A DNA stretch of 64,000 nt from Aldehydirespirator sp965261105. Lineage in GTDB: Bacteria > Actinomycetota > Acidimicrobiia > Acidimicrobiales > Aldehydirespiratoraceae. The notes below the pieces were generated by a model that did no database searches, was not told where the DNA came from, and worked only from the letters and a program-made list of their open reading frames with translations. Position 1 is the first letter of the stretch. The number at the start of each line of letters is the position of its first letter. The stretch is from NCBI GenBank assembly GCA_965261105.1, contig CBDHCM010000006.1, positions 3,720,001 to 3,784,000 of the forward strand, given 5' to 3'. Position numbers and translations under genes: made by a program. Below, in pieces: positions 1-9,079 of this stretch.

Positions 1-705
1 CAGCAGCATCCGCCCCACCTCGGTGGAGCCGGTGAACGACACCATGCGCACGGCCCGATGGTCCACCGCGGCGTCGAACCAGGGACCCGACGCAGTGGTG
101 GGAACCAGGTTGACCACGCCCGGCGGCACTCCGGCGGTGGCCAACAGCTCGCCCACTCGCAGCGCGGTGAGGGGCGCCTCCCGAGGTGGCTTGATCACCA
201 CCGCGTTGCCCGCGCCCAGCGCCGGGGCCAGCTTGCGGGTGATCATCGCCGCCGGGAAGTTCCACGGGGTGATCATCACCACCACCCCCACCGGCGGATG
301 GCGGGTGATGATGCGCTTGTCGCCGGATGGGGCGGTGCTGATCGTGCCGTGGATGCGCACCGTCTCCTCGGCGTTCCAGCGGAAGAACTCGGCCGCGTAG
401 GCCACTTCGCCGATGGCGTCGGCCCTGGGCTTGCCGTGCTCAAGGGTGATCAGGTCGGCAAGCTCGTCGGTGTGCTCGATGAGGATCCGGTGACAGTCGC
501 GCAGGATCTCCGACCGGACCCGGGGGGCAGTCGCGGCCCAGCCGGGCTGGGCGGCCGCGGCCGCGTCGCAGGCGGCGACGGCGTCAGCCGGACCGCCCGC
601 GGCCACCTCGGCGACACCGTCTCCGGTGGCCGGGTCGAGCACCTCGATCCTCTCCGCGGTGGCGGCATCTCGCCAGCGCCCTCCAATGAGCATCCGCGTC
701 TGCAT
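1..705 (-). CDS. Aldehyde dehydrogenase, succinate-semialdehyde type (partial, 3' end outside window)
   Basis: First 235 codons of an NAD(P)-dependent aldehyde dehydrogenase; the catalytic cysteine half lies beyond base 1. The protein begins MQTRMLIGGRWRDAA, has the family motif ITPWNFPAAMITRKLAPALG with its substrate-positioning Asn, and runs off in VSFTGSTEVGR, the cofactor-binding segment. The block GKPRADAIGEVAYAAEFFRW is typical of the succinate-semialdehyde dehydrogenase subgroup. It starts 4 bp after the hpaE stop, so the two are probably co-transcribed. Succinic semialdehyde is an end product of homoprotocatechuate meta-cleavage, so oxidation to succinate is a sensible role (inference). 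Another semialdehyde substrate is possible. Confidence 0.85.
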   Translation of the reverse strand, partial: MQTRMLIGGRWRDAATAERIEVLDPATGDGVAEVAAGGPADAVAACDAAAAAQPGWAATAPRVRSEILRDCHRILIEHTDELADLITLEHGKPRADAIGEVAYAAEFFRWNAEETVRIHGTISTAPSGDKRIITRHPPVGVVVMITPWNFPAAMITRKLAPALGAGNAVVIKPPREAPLTALRVGELLATAGVPPGVVNLVPTTASGPWFDAAVDHRAVRMVSFTGSTEVGRMLL

Positions 706-709
706 TGCC

Positions 710-2236
710 TCAGCCTCCCAGCTTGGGGATGGTGTGACTGCCGAAGGCGACGGCCACGTTCTTGGTCTCCATGAAAAAGTCGAAGCTCCAGTCGCCACCG
801 TCGCGGCCGATACCGCTGCGCTTCGTGCCCCCGAACGGGGTCGGCAGGTGGCGGACGTTCTGCGAGTTGACCCACACCATGCCGGCGTCCATCGCGGCGG
901 CCACCCGGTGGGCCCGGCCGACATCGCCGGTCCACACGTAGGCGGCCAGCCCGTAGTCGGTGTCGTTGGCCAGGGCCACCGCGTCGGCCTCGTCATCGAA
1001 GGCGATGGCGGTGAGGGCCGGGCCGAAGATCTCCTCGCGGGCGATGCGCATGTCGTTGGAGGCTCCGGTGAACAGCACCGGAGCCACGAAGTTGCCCTCC
1101 GCAGGGGCGTCGGACCAGGGCGTGCCCTCAACCACAGTGGCGCCTTCGGTCAAGGCGAGGTCAATGTAGCCCCGCACCTTCTCGCAGTGGCGCCGGTGGA
1201 TCAGCGGGCCGATCACGGTGGCAGGGTCGAGCGGATGCCCGACCGGAATGTTGCGCAGCTTGGCCGCCAGGCGCTCGGTGAAGTCGTCGTAGATGCTGCG
1301 GGGCACGAGCAGGCGGCTGGAGCTGGTGCAGCGCTCACCGTTGAGGCTGTAGATCATGAACACCACCGCGTCGAGCGCGCGGTCGAGGTCGGCGTCGTCG
1401 AACACGATCACCGGGTTCTTGCCGCCCAGCTCGAAGTGGAGCCGCTTGAGGGTGGACGCCGACTGGGCCTGGATGGCCGAGCCGGTGGCCGACTCGCCCA
1501 CGAAAGCGACGGCGGCAATGCCGGGATGCTCGGTGAGGGCCCGGCCTGCGGTCTCGCCCATGCCGTGCACCGTGTTGAGCACACCTGGGGGCAGGCCCGC
1601 CTCCAGCGCGATCTCGGCCAGCAGGCAGGCCGTGAGCGGGCTCCACTCCGCCGGCTTGTGGACCACCGTGCAGCCGGCGGCCAGCGCGGGGGCGATCTTC
1701 CACGTGGACAGCATGAAGGGCGTGTTCCACGGGGTGATCACCCCAACCGGCCCGATGGCCCGGCGGCTGGTGTAGTTGAGATGGTGGGCCGAGGGCAGGG
1801 CCAGGCCGTCGGCCGCGGCCGGGGCCCGGTCGGCGAAGAACCGGAAGTTCTCCGCGCCCCGCAGCGCAGCCGAGGACATGAAGCGGATGGCCTGGCCGGT
1901 GTCGACCGACTCCACCACCGCGATCTCATCGGCCCGGGCCACGATGGCGTCGGCCACCGCGTGAAGGATCCGCTTGCGCTGCTCGCCTGGGGTGGCCGCC
2001 CACTCATCGAAGCTGGCACGGGCCGCATCTGCCGCGGCCGCGACGTCGGCCGAGTCGCCCGATGCCACGTCGGTGAGGTGCATCCCGTCGATCGGCGAGG
2101 CGTTGGCGAAGGTCTCGCCCGACACGCTGGGCAAGGCGACGCCGTCGATGAGGTGCAGCGTCGGCTCGGACGCGAAGCGCGCCAGATGCCGGCCGGCGGC
2201 GGCGAGGTTTTGCTCGAAGCTGGCTGCGGTTGCCAT
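710..2236 (-). CDS. hpaE: 5-carboxymethyl-2-hydroxymuconate semialdehyde dehydrogenase
   Basis: 508-aa aldehyde dehydrogenase that oxidises the ring-cleavage product of homoprotocatechuate (CHMS to CHM) with NAD+. Visible catalytic residues are Asn171 in TPWNTPF, Lys194 in VHKPAE, Glu269 in FELGGKNP and Cys303 in GERCTSSSR. The stretch VVFMIYSLNGERCTSSSR is characteristic of HpaE rather than generic aldehyde dehydrogenases. hpaF-, hpaG- and hpaH-like genes nearby support the assignment. It lies between hpaF (34 bp upstream) and the partial dehydrogenase downstream, all on the minus strand. Length is normal for the family. Confidence 0.93.
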   Translation of the reverse strand: MATAASFEQNLAAAGRHLARFASEPTLHLIDGVALPSVSGETFANASPIDGMHLTDVASGDSADVAAAADAARASFDEWAATPGEQRKRILHAVADAIVARADEIAVVESVDTGQAIRFMSSAALRGAENFRFFADRAPAAADGLALPSAHHLNYTSRRAIGPVGVITPWNTPFMLSTWKIAPALAAGCTVVHKPAEWSPLTACLLAEIALEAGLPPGVLNTVHGMGETAGRALTEHPGIAAVAFVGESATGSAIQAQSASTLKRLHFELGGKNPVIVFDDADLDRALDAVVFMIYSLNGERCTSSSRLLVPRSIYDDFTERLAAKLRNIPVGHPLDPATVIGPLIHRRHCEKVRGYIDLALTEGATVVEGTPWSDAPAEGNFVAPVLFTGASNDMRIAREEIFGPALTAIAFDDEADAVALANDTDYGLAAYVWTGDVGRAHRVAAAMDAGMVWVNSQNVRHLPTPFGGTKRSGIGRDGGDWSFDFFMETKNVAVAFGSHTIPKLGG

Positions 2237-2270
2237 GAGGGGTCTCCTGTCGCGGCCTGCGAGGGGCTTC

Positions 2271-2666
2271 TCAGGTGCGGCCGCGCTGGGCGAGGCGGGC
2301 GCGGACGTGGTTGCGGTTGATGCGCAGGGCGGGGTCGATCAGCTGCACCTCGGCGCTGAGAGCCACAGGATGATCGGGCAGCAGCGGAGCCAGCGCTTGG
2401 TCGACGGTGTCCATGAGCCGGGTCAGGAACCGCTCGACGGCCTCCGGGGCGCGGCCGGGGCCGATGCGGGCCGTCACGGCCACGAACCCGTAGGCCGGGT
2501 CACCGTCGGCGATGCGGTATTGCTGGCGGGGGGCGGCCCTGGTGCGCAGCGCGTCCAGGGCGGGAAGGCCGTCGTCGAGAGCCGCTTGATGGACCGCGGC
2601 CACGAGGGCGTCGATGTCGGTCAGCTCGTCGAGGTTGGCCGAGTATTCGATGATGATGTGAGGCAT
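2271..2666 (-). CDS. hpaF: 5-carboxymethyl-2-hydroxymuconate delta-isomerase
   Basis: 131-aa protein of the CHMI family, a small tautomerase-fold enzyme that isomerises 5-carboxymethyl-2-hydroxymuconate to 2-oxo-hept-3-ene-1,7-dioate. It begins MPHIIIEYSANL; the N-terminal Pro after the initiator Met is the catalytic base in this superfamily. The C-terminal LSAEVQLIDPALRINRNHVR is family-typical. The start is set by this conserved MPHII terminus; a longer reading upstream would run into the divergent gene at 2730. It heads the minus-strand group hpaF-hpaE-dehydrogenase, 63 bp from the divergent hpaG-like gene, so the gap probably holds a shared control region. Confidence 0.93.
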   Translation of the reverse strand: MPHIIIEYSANLDELTDIDALVAAVHQAALDDGLPALDALRTRAAPRQQYRIADGDPAYGFVAVTARIGPGRAPEAVERFLTRLMDTVDQALAPLLPDHPVALSAEVQLIDPALRINRNHVRARLAQRGRT

Positions 2667-2729
2667 GGGCGGTCCCGTCCGCCACGATTGTATGGTTCCG
2701 CTCCTGCCGCCGATCCCCCACGGACGTCC

Positions 2730-3599
2730 ATGCGCCTGCTCAGCTACACCGCCCACGGAGCCCCGTCGTTCGGGGTTCTCACACCCGACCGGACCGGGGT
2801 GGTCGACCTTGCCGCCCGCATCGACGGCGTGGCCGACCTCGGCGACCTGATCGCCCAGGGTCGGATAAGCGAGGCGGACCAATGGGCTGCCTGCGACGCT
2901 GCCGACCACGCCCCGGGGGACATCGTCTTCGACCGCCTGCTCCCCCGCCCCGGCAAGATCTTCTGCATCGGCGTGAACTACGGCGGGCGGGGCGCCGAGT
3001 ACGCCGAGGGCCGAGGCGACGCCTACCCGAGCGTGTTCGTGCGATTCCCCACCACCCTCGTCGGCCACGAGCAGCCCCTGCTGCGGCCCCCCGAGTCCGA
3101 GCAGCTCGACTACGAGGGCGAGATCGTTGTGGTGATCGGCACCGGCGGGCGCCGCATCTCCATGGACAAGGCCCGCAGCCACATCGCCGGCGTGAGCCTC
3201 GGCAACGAGGGCACCATCCGGGACTGGTTGCGGCACGGGCGCTTCAACGTCACGCAGGGCAAGAACTGGCACCGCAGCGGATCGCTCGGTCCGTGGCTGG
3301 TGACCCTCGACGAGATCGGCGACCTCGACGGCCTGCACCTCACCACCACCGTCAACGGCGAGCTTCGCCAGGATGATCTGGCCGGCAACATGCGGTTCGG
3401 GATCGACTACCAGATCCACTACCTGTCCACCTTCGTCGGCCTAGACGCTGGCGATGTGATCTTCACCGGCACCCCCACCGGCGCCGGCGCCCGCCTCGAC
3501 CCCCCGGTGTGGCTCAAGCCGGGCGACGTTGTGGAGGTGACCGTCCCCGAGATCGGCACCCTCCGAAACCCCGTCCGCGACGAGATCCCCAGAACCTGA
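2730..3599 (+). CDS. Fumarylacetoacetate hydrolase family protein, HpaG-like decarboxylase/isomerase
   Basis: 289-aa FAH-superfamily enzyme. The C-terminal catalytic fold holds the metal ligands in LDYEGEIVVVIG (the E-x-E pattern), with GVNYGGRGAEYAEG before it and DVIFTGTPTGAGARLDPPVWLKPGD near the end (two parts of one conserved block, the second beginning at DPPVW). In the homoprotocatechuate route this family decarboxylates and isomerises 5-oxopent-3-ene-1,2,5-tricarboxylate. The surrounding hpaE/F/H genes support that role. The family is broad (fumarylpyruvate and acylpyruvate hydrolases look similar), so the exact substrate is inferred. It is divergent from hpaF; no strong Shine-Dalgarno is visible before the ATG. 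Confidence 0.85.
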   Translation: MRLLSYTAHGAPSFGVLTPDRTGVVDLAARIDGVADLGDLIAQGRISEADQWAACDAADHAPGDIVFDRLLPRPGKIFCIGVNYGGRGAEYAEGRGDAYPSVFVRFPTTLVGHEQPLLRPPESEQLDYEGEIVVVIGTGGRRISMDKARSHIAGVSLGNEGTIRDWLRHGRFNVTQGKNWHRSGSLGPWLVTLDEIGDLDGLHLTTTVNGELRQDDLAGNMRFGIDYQIHYLSTFVGLDAGDVIFTGTPTGAGARLDPPVWLKPGDVVEVTVPEIGTLRNPVRDEIPRT

Positions 3600-3624
3600 G
3601 CGGATCCGGCGACAACTCGTCCCA

Positions 3625-3993
3625 CTACCCACCTCGCGACAGCCACCACACCCAGGATCGCCCGTCGGCCGGTGGAGACTCTAGAAGGGAGCTGAGGGCG
3701 TTGGTGAGATTGGCGGGGTAGGCCGGCGACGCTCGGTTGAATCGCCTCGGGCTGGTGAAGACCAAGCCGCAGTGCTCCCTCGCCTCACCGGCCCAGCGGA
3801 CCGCCGGCGACGAGAAGTCGCCGACATTCTCGGTGACCAGTGCCCGCTCGACGGCACAACAATGCTCCAGCAACTCCTCGTCGGAGGATCCTCTCAACAA
3901 AGGCTCTGCCGCCACGGCAACCACATCCCAGCCGGACTGGGAAAGAGCCTGGGCGATGGTCGGCGAGTGCATCTCGTCGAGCAGCAGCCTCAC
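3625..3993 (-). CDS. DUF5615 PIN-like toxin
   Basis: 122-aa small PIN-like protein. It opens MRLLLDEMHSPTIAQALSQ, where the early Asp-Glu is the typical start of the DUF5615/Mut7-C-like PIN nuclease fold, and has later acidic positions in LVTENVGDFSS. Such proteins are presumed RNases. The start codon overlaps the stop of the upstream antitoxin-like gene by 4 bp (ATGA), as in toxin-antitoxin operons. The pair is inserted among catabolic genes on the opposite strand from its neighbours, which suggests acquisition. Toxic activity is inferred from family and context only. Confidence 0.8.
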   Translation of the reverse strand: MRLLLDEMHSPTIAQALSQSGWDVVAVAAEPLLRGSSDEELLEHCCAVERALVTENVGDFSSPAVRWAGEAREHCGLVFTSPRRFNRASPAYPANLTNALSSLLESPPADGRSWVWWLSRGG

Positions 3994-4412
3994 TTCTCGA
4001 GCAACTCTTGCCGGCGTCTCCAGGCAGCCTCGGCTTCGGCCGCGGCCCGGTCCCGCTCGGCGAGCTCGGCGTCGATCTCCTCGGTGTGGTCCGCGTAGTA
4101 GGTCAGTGCCGCATCGACCACCGGCGGACTCAACCCCATCAGCTCGGCCGCTCTGGAGCGGCGCTGTCCGACGGGCACGTCACCTCCGATGACCGCGCCG
4201 ATCACGTCGGAGACTTCGGGCCCACCCACGAGCACGGCCCTGCGACCCGTCGGTCCCTCACGGAACACCGCACCCGGGTGGGCCTCCATCCGCAGGCCCT
4301 CGTCGATGAGCCTCTCCGCCAGCGTCGACACGCCCACGCGCCTTCTGCGGGCGCTGTCCTTGAGCCGTTGGTGTACCGGTTCCCCTGAGAATCGGATCGA
4401 GACCACAGCCAT
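3990..4412 (-). CDS. DUF433-like / ribbon-helix-helix antitoxin
   Basis: 140-aa protein starting MAVVSIRFSGEPVHQRL, with a ribbon-helix-helix-like N-terminus (short strand, then two helices) for DNA binding. The C-terminal stretch has the DUF433 pattern LSPPVVDAALTYYADHTEEI followed by a charged helix. DUF433 proteins regularly pair with DUF5615 PIN-like toxins, and this gene overlaps that toxin by 4 bp. It probably neutralises the toxin and autoregulates the operon. The start is the ATG after which the coding pattern begins; the 80 bp upstream hold an AT-richer stretch (tgtagtcatctg) fitting a promoter. Confidence 0.78.
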   Translation of the reverse strand: MAVVSIRFSGEPVHQRLKDSARRRRVGVSTLAERLIDEGLRMEAHPGAVFREGPTGRRAVLVGGPEVSDVIGAVIGGDVPVGQRRSRAAELMGLSPPVVDAALTYYADHTEEIDAELAERDRAAAEAEAAWRRRQELLEK

Positions 4413-4559
4413 GACTTCAGTGTAGTCATCTGTCGCCACCCTGTTCGCAACCGTCTGGACCGCCTCGCGGCCGCGCCATGAGGCGGACGAGTTCCTTTCG
4501 GCCGGTACCCGGCCTACGGGCCGTAGCCTCATCTCGGGTTCACCGCAGGAGGCGCGACG

Positions 4560-5549
<990 letters not shown>

Positions 5550-5577
5550 GCCCGAGTCCCGACACCGGCGACGCTAG

Positions 5578-6414
5578 ATGAGCGACGCCTCGCCGGCAGG
5601 CGGCTTGACCGGGCTCTCCGACGCAGAGATCCGGGCCGAGGCCGAGTTGCTCGACACCGCCGAGCGCGAGCACCGGCAGGTTCGTCAGACCACCGGCGCC
5701 TACCCACACATGACCATCGACGAGGCCTACCGGGTGCAGGCCGCCTGGCTGGACATCCGGCTGGCCCGGGGCGAGCGGGTGGTCGGCCACAAGATCGGCC
5801 TCACCAGCCGGGCCATGCAGCAGGCCATGAGCATCGACACCCCCGACTCCGGGTTCCTGACCGACGCCATGGTGTTCGCCCCCGGAGAGCCCATTGCCAC
5901 CGCCCACTTCTGCGACCTGCGCTTGGAGGTTGAACTGGCCTTCGTGCTGGCCGACGACCTCTACGGCGCCGACCTCGACGTCAGCGACGTGCTGGACGCC
6001 ACCGACCACGTCACTGCGGCGGTGGAGATGATCGCGTCCCGCACCCACCGCACCGACCGCGCCACCGGCCGAACCCGCACGGTGATCGACACCATCGCCG
6101 ACAACGCGGCCGACGCCGGGATCGTCACCGGCGGCACGCCGGTCGGCCCCCGCGACGCAGACTTGCGCTGGGTGGGCGCCATCGCCTACTGCAACGGCGT
6201 CGTGGAGGAGACCGGGCTGGCCGCGGGCGTACTCGACCATCCGGCCAACGGCATCGTGTGGCTGGCCCGACGCTACGCCGAGCGGGATCGGTCGCTGCGG
6301 GCGGGCGATGTGATCCTGTCGGGGTCGTTCACCCGCCCGATGGCCGTGGCCCCCGGCGACGACTTCCGTTTCGACTTCGGCCCGCTCGGCTCGTTCAGCG
6401 TCCCAATCGCCTAA
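5578..6414 (+). CDS. hpaH: 2-oxo-hept-4-ene-1,7-dioate hydratase
   Basis: 278-aa hydratase of the MhpD/HpaH family, which adds water to 2-oxohept-4-ene-1,7-dioate in homoprotocatechuate breakdown. Diagnostic stretches are VGHKIGLTSRAMQQAM, LRLEVELAFVLADDL (the acidic metal-ligand region of the FAH-like fold) and NGIVWLARRYAERD. It completes an hpaE-F-G-H set. The extradiol dioxygenase (hpaD) and aldolase (hpaI) are not in the window. The ATG immediately follows the tag of an in-frame stop; no strong Shine-Dalgarno is evident and translation may couple to the upstream oxidoreductase. Confidence 0.93.
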   Translation: MSDASPAGGLTGLSDAEIRAEAELLDTAEREHRQVRQTTGAYPHMTIDEAYRVQAAWLDIRLARGERVVGHKIGLTSRAMQQAMSIDTPDSGFLTDAMVFAPGEPIATAHFCDLRLEVELAFVLADDLYGADLDVSDVLDATDHVTAAVEMIASRTHRTDRATGRTRTVIDTIADNAADAGIVTGGTPVGPRDADLRWVGAIAYCNGVVEETGLAAGVLDHPANGIVWLARRYAERDRSLRAGDVILSGSFTRPMAVAPGDDFRFDFGPLGSFSVPIA

Positions 6415-6525
6415 GCGCTACGAGACCGGGTAGGCACATGAAAGCGAAGCGGACCGTTGAGAATGCTGGCGACATGAGTACTGCTTCTCACCTGCCCGCG
6501 CTGCCTCTAAGCGCTACGAGACCGG
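6412..6525. repeat. Pair of 18-bp direct repeats after hpaH
   Basis: The 18-mer TAAGCGCTACGAGACCGG occurs at 6412-6429, where its TAA is the hpaH stop codon, and again at 6508-6525, just beyond the convergent AIM24 gene's stop. The 78 bp between hold no convincing gene. This looks like a short segmental duplication between two convergent genes. Confidence 0.7.
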
Positions 6526-6536
6526 AGCGGCCCGCG

Positions 6537-7322
6537 TCACTTGCGCTCGAACACGCTGGCGAGGCCGCCGATCACTGAGCCCTCGCCCTGGGAGCCGCCG
6601 GGCCGGATGTTGGCGATCACCCGGTCCGCGAGGCGGTTGAACGGAAGCGACTGGAGCCACACCCGGCCCACGCCGGTGAGGGTGGCCAGGAACAGGCCCT
6701 CGCCGCCGAAGGCCATCGACTTGAGGTTGCCGGCCCGCTCGATCGAGTACTGGATCTGGGGCTGGAAAGCCACGATGCAGCCGGTGTCGATTCGCAGGGT
6801 CTCGCCCTGTAGCTGCTTCTCGACGATGGTTCCGCCCGCGTGCAGGAAGGCCAGCCCGTCGCCGGAGATGGACTGAAGGATGAAGCCCTCGCCGCCGAAC
6901 ACGCCGGTGCCGATCTTGCGGTTGAAAGCGATATCGAGCTTGGTGCCCGACGCCGCGCACAGGAAGGCGTCCTTCTGGGCCAGCAGTTGCCCGCCCGCTG
7001 CGGCCAGGTTGATGGGCAGGATCTTGCCTGGGTAGGGCGCGGCCATGGCCACCCGTTGCTTGCCTTGGGGGGCATGGTTGGTGAAGTGGGTCATGAACAG
7101 CCCCTCACCGGTGATTCCCCGCTTGGCCGCCGACTTGAGCTTGCCCCAGGTGCCCTGGTCGGGATCGGAGCCGTCGCCCATCTTGGCCTCGAAACCGATG
7201 CCCTGCTCCATGTACATCATGGCGCCGGCCTCGGCTATTACGACCTCGCCGGGGTCCAACTCGATCTCCACGAATTGGAGATCGTCGCCGTAGATCCGGT
7301 AGTCGATTTCATGGCTCCGCAT
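6537..7322 (-). CDS. AIM24/TIGR00266 family protein
   Basis: 261-aa protein of the AIM24 (TIGR00266) family, a beta-rich fold of unknown biochemical role widespread in actinobacteria. Typical features are the near N-terminal VIAEAGAMMYMEQGIGFE, GEGLFMTHFTNHAPQGKQRV, GEGFILQSISGDGLAFLHAGG and RVWLQSLPFNRLADRV. The start at 7322 is preferred over an in-frame ATG at 7343 because GGAGG sits 5 bp before it (GGAGGCAGAAATG). It is a stand-alone minus-strand gene convergent with hpaH. Function is not inferred beyond the family. Confidence 0.88.
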   Translation of the reverse strand: MRSHEIDYRIYGDDLQFVEIELDPGEVVIAEAGAMMYMEQGIGFEAKMGDGSDPDQGTWGKLKSAAKRGITGEGLFMTHFTNHAPQGKQRVAMAAPYPGKILPINLAAAGGQLLAQKDAFLCAASGTKLDIAFNRKIGTGVFGGEGFILQSISGDGLAFLHAGGTIVEKQLQGETLRIDTGCIVAFQPQIQYSIERAGNLKSMAFGGEGLFLATLTGVGRVWLQSLPFNRLADRVIANIRPGGSQGEGSVIGGLASVFERK

Positions 7323-7746
7323 TTCTGCCTCCTGCGAGTTCAACCCGTCGAGGCGAGACTAACAGGCCGCAGGCAAGAGTCCGTCGATCCCTCCGCCGTC
7401 GATCCCCCGCTCATGACCGCCGTGATCCAGTCGGTGGGCCGGTAGTCGGCGGTGGCGCTGCGCTCGGCGAGCCATTTCGTCGTCCTGTCGTCGTCGCCGG
7501 TCCCGGCCGTCGTCACGAAGTTGCCCACCAGATTGCACCGGTTGGGGCCTGCCTTCGGACCTGTGGGCGGCTTCAGACAGTAGCATCAGTCAGCGACTTG
7601 AGCTGAGATGGCAGTTGATCATGCCTGATATGCTATAGTTCGGCCTAGTCGCCGCCGCGGCTGCCCTCACGGACAGGCCCGGCGGCTTCGGAGCAGCCGC
7701 CTGAGGCGCCCCCACCTGCGCATCCGCCGACCGAAGGGCACTGAAG

Positions 7747-8214
7747 ATGGCTCTCACCCACGCCCAGCGCACCTCGATGTTCAACACCCTGGCCCAAGTC
7801 ATGGGACAAGACGAAGCTGAGACTTTGATGCAGCACCTGCCGCCCAGCGGCTGGGACAACGTCGCCACCCGAGAAGACCTCCGCGCCGGTTTCGCCGAAA
7901 CCAACGCGGCCATCGCCGCCGGGCTGGCCCAGGCCGCCGTCGAGCGAGCCGACATCAAGGCCCAGGGCGCCACCGAGCGAACCGACATCATCAAGGCCGT
8001 CACCGCCGGGCTGGCCCACGCCGCCGTCGAGCGAGCCGACATCAAGGCCCAGGGCGCCGTCGAGCGGGCTGAGATCAAGGCCCAGGGCGCCACCGAGCGG
8101 GCTGAGATCATCAGTCGGCAGGCGTGGCATCTCTACATAGTGGTGTCGACCATCGTTGTGGCCAGCGTGTCGATCTGGATCGCCCTGCTCACCCAGCCCG
8201 GCGCGGGCGGGTGA
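7747..8214 (+). CDS. Coiled-coil protein with C-terminal membrane anchor
   Basis: 155-aa protein not recognised at gene level. The N-terminal third is soluble, the middle (about residues 55-125) is a long charged helix with three imperfect copies of VERADIKAQGA, and the C-terminus is a single hydrophobic segment (LYIVVSTIVVASVSIWIALL). The design resembles DUF1640-like tail-anchored coiled coils. The repeated middle is mirrored in the DNA as direct repeats, so copy number may vary. An AT-richer stretch (gatatgctatag) about 120 bp upstream may be its promoter. It is monocistronic. Confidence 0.7.
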   Translation: MALTHAQRTSMFNTLAQVMGQDEAETLMQHLPPSGWDNVATREDLRAGFAETNAAIAAGLAQAAVERADIKAQGATERTDIIKAVTAGLAHAAVERADIKAQGAVERAEIKAQGATERAEIISRQAWHLYIVVSTIVVASVSIWIALLTQPGAGG

Positions 8215-8277
8215 ACGCCCCGTCAGCCAGCCTGCAGGTTGGCGTGGGCGGGGGTGTAGAGGGTTGCGTGCTCGGAG

Positions 8278-8505
8278 TCAAAGCCAGGACCAGCCGTGAG
8301 TGGCTGCCAGGCTGGCCGCTGACACGAGCACCGCGAGCTCGCCGACCTGCTCCGCCGCGCCAAGCACGTCGCCGGTGGTGCCACCGACGCCCTCGATGCG
8401 ACCACGCCCACTGCCACCGCTCCGGCCGCCGCGGGCCCCTCCCGTGAGGACGATCAGCGTCAACGGTCCGAGCCCGCCCGGCGGACTCCGGAAGCTGTCG
8501 AGTTC
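8278..8505 (-). pseudogene. Relic of cobS (adenosylcobinamide-GDP ribazoletransferase) C-terminus
   Basis: Directly after the cobO stop, one reading frame encodes RGRIEGVGGTTGDVLGAAEQ and then VGELAVLVSAASLAA before a stop at 8278. This is the conserved C-terminal signature of CobS (G-G-x-T-G-D-x-L-G-A with a following hydrophobic helix). The rest of the ~250-aa multi-spanning enzyme is absent and there is no usable start codon. The fragment is therefore read as the tail of a deleted cobS that once followed cobO in the same operon. The match is from memory of the family and was not searched. Confidence 0.6.
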
Positions 8506-8506
8506 A

Positions 8507-9079
8507 TCAGAAGTCGATGCCCTTCTTGGCCATGATGCCCGAGTCGTAGGCATGCTTGGTCTTGACCATCTCGGTCACGGTGTCGGCCAGCTCGATCATC
8601 CAGGCGGGCGCGTCGCGGCCGGTCAGCACCAGCGACACGTTCTCGGGCCGGTTGCGGAATGTGGCCTCCACCTCCGCCGCGTCGATCCAGCCCCAGTTGA
8701 GCGGGTAGGTGATCTCGTCGAACACCACCAGCCGGTGCTCGCCCGCCTCCACCACGGTCTTGCCGTGCCGCCAGGCCTCGCGGGCCTCAGCCTCGTCCCG
8801 TGTCAGGTCGTCGCTGTCCCAGGTGAAGCCCTCGCCCAGCGACCAGAAGTCAATGCCCAGCGGCTCGGCCATCAACTGCTCGCCGGTTACCCAGTCGTCG
8901 GACTTGAGGAACTGCACCACCGCCACTGGCCACCGGCGGGCCCGGGCCCGCATGGCCGTGCCGAACGCTGCCGAGGACTTGCCCTTGCCGTCGCCGGTGT
9001 TGACCACCACCAGGCTCTTGGCGGTGCGCATTCCGCCGGGGCGGGGATCTTCTGTTGGCGGCGTGTCGGTGGCGGTCAT
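8507..9079 (-). CDS. cobO: Cob(I)yrinic acid a,c-diamide adenosyltransferase
   Basis: 190-aa CobA/BtuR/CobO-type ATP:corrinoid adenosyltransferase, which attaches the 5'-deoxyadenosyl group to cobalt. The P-loop NTGDGKGKSSAA is at about residues 27-38 and the family stretch VVFDEITYPLNWGWID follows in the second half. NVSLVLTGRDAP near the end is also typical. Its start overlaps the btuD stop (ATGA, 9076-9079), so it is the last gene of btuF-btuC-btuD-cobO and falls under the riboswitch at ~12 kb. The combination couples corrinoid uptake to adenosylation, that is, salvage. Confidence 0.93.
   Translation of the reverse strand: MTATDTPPTEDPRPGGMRTAKSLVVVNTGDGKGKSSAAFGTAMRARARRWPVAVVQFLKSDDWVTGEQLMAEPLGIDFWSLGEGFTWDSDDLTRDEAEAREAWRHGKTVVEAGEHRLVVFDEITYPLNWGWIDAAEVEATFRNRPENVSLVLTGRDAPAWMIELADTVTEMVKTKHAYDSGIMAKKGIDF

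Noticed and set aside
58..2320. Long plus-strand reading frames opposite the dehydrogenase genes
   Set aside because: They are the reverse of hpaE and the partial dehydrogenase, which have clear motifs; the plus-strand translations are Gly/Arg/His-rich with no pattern, a usual high-GC shadow.
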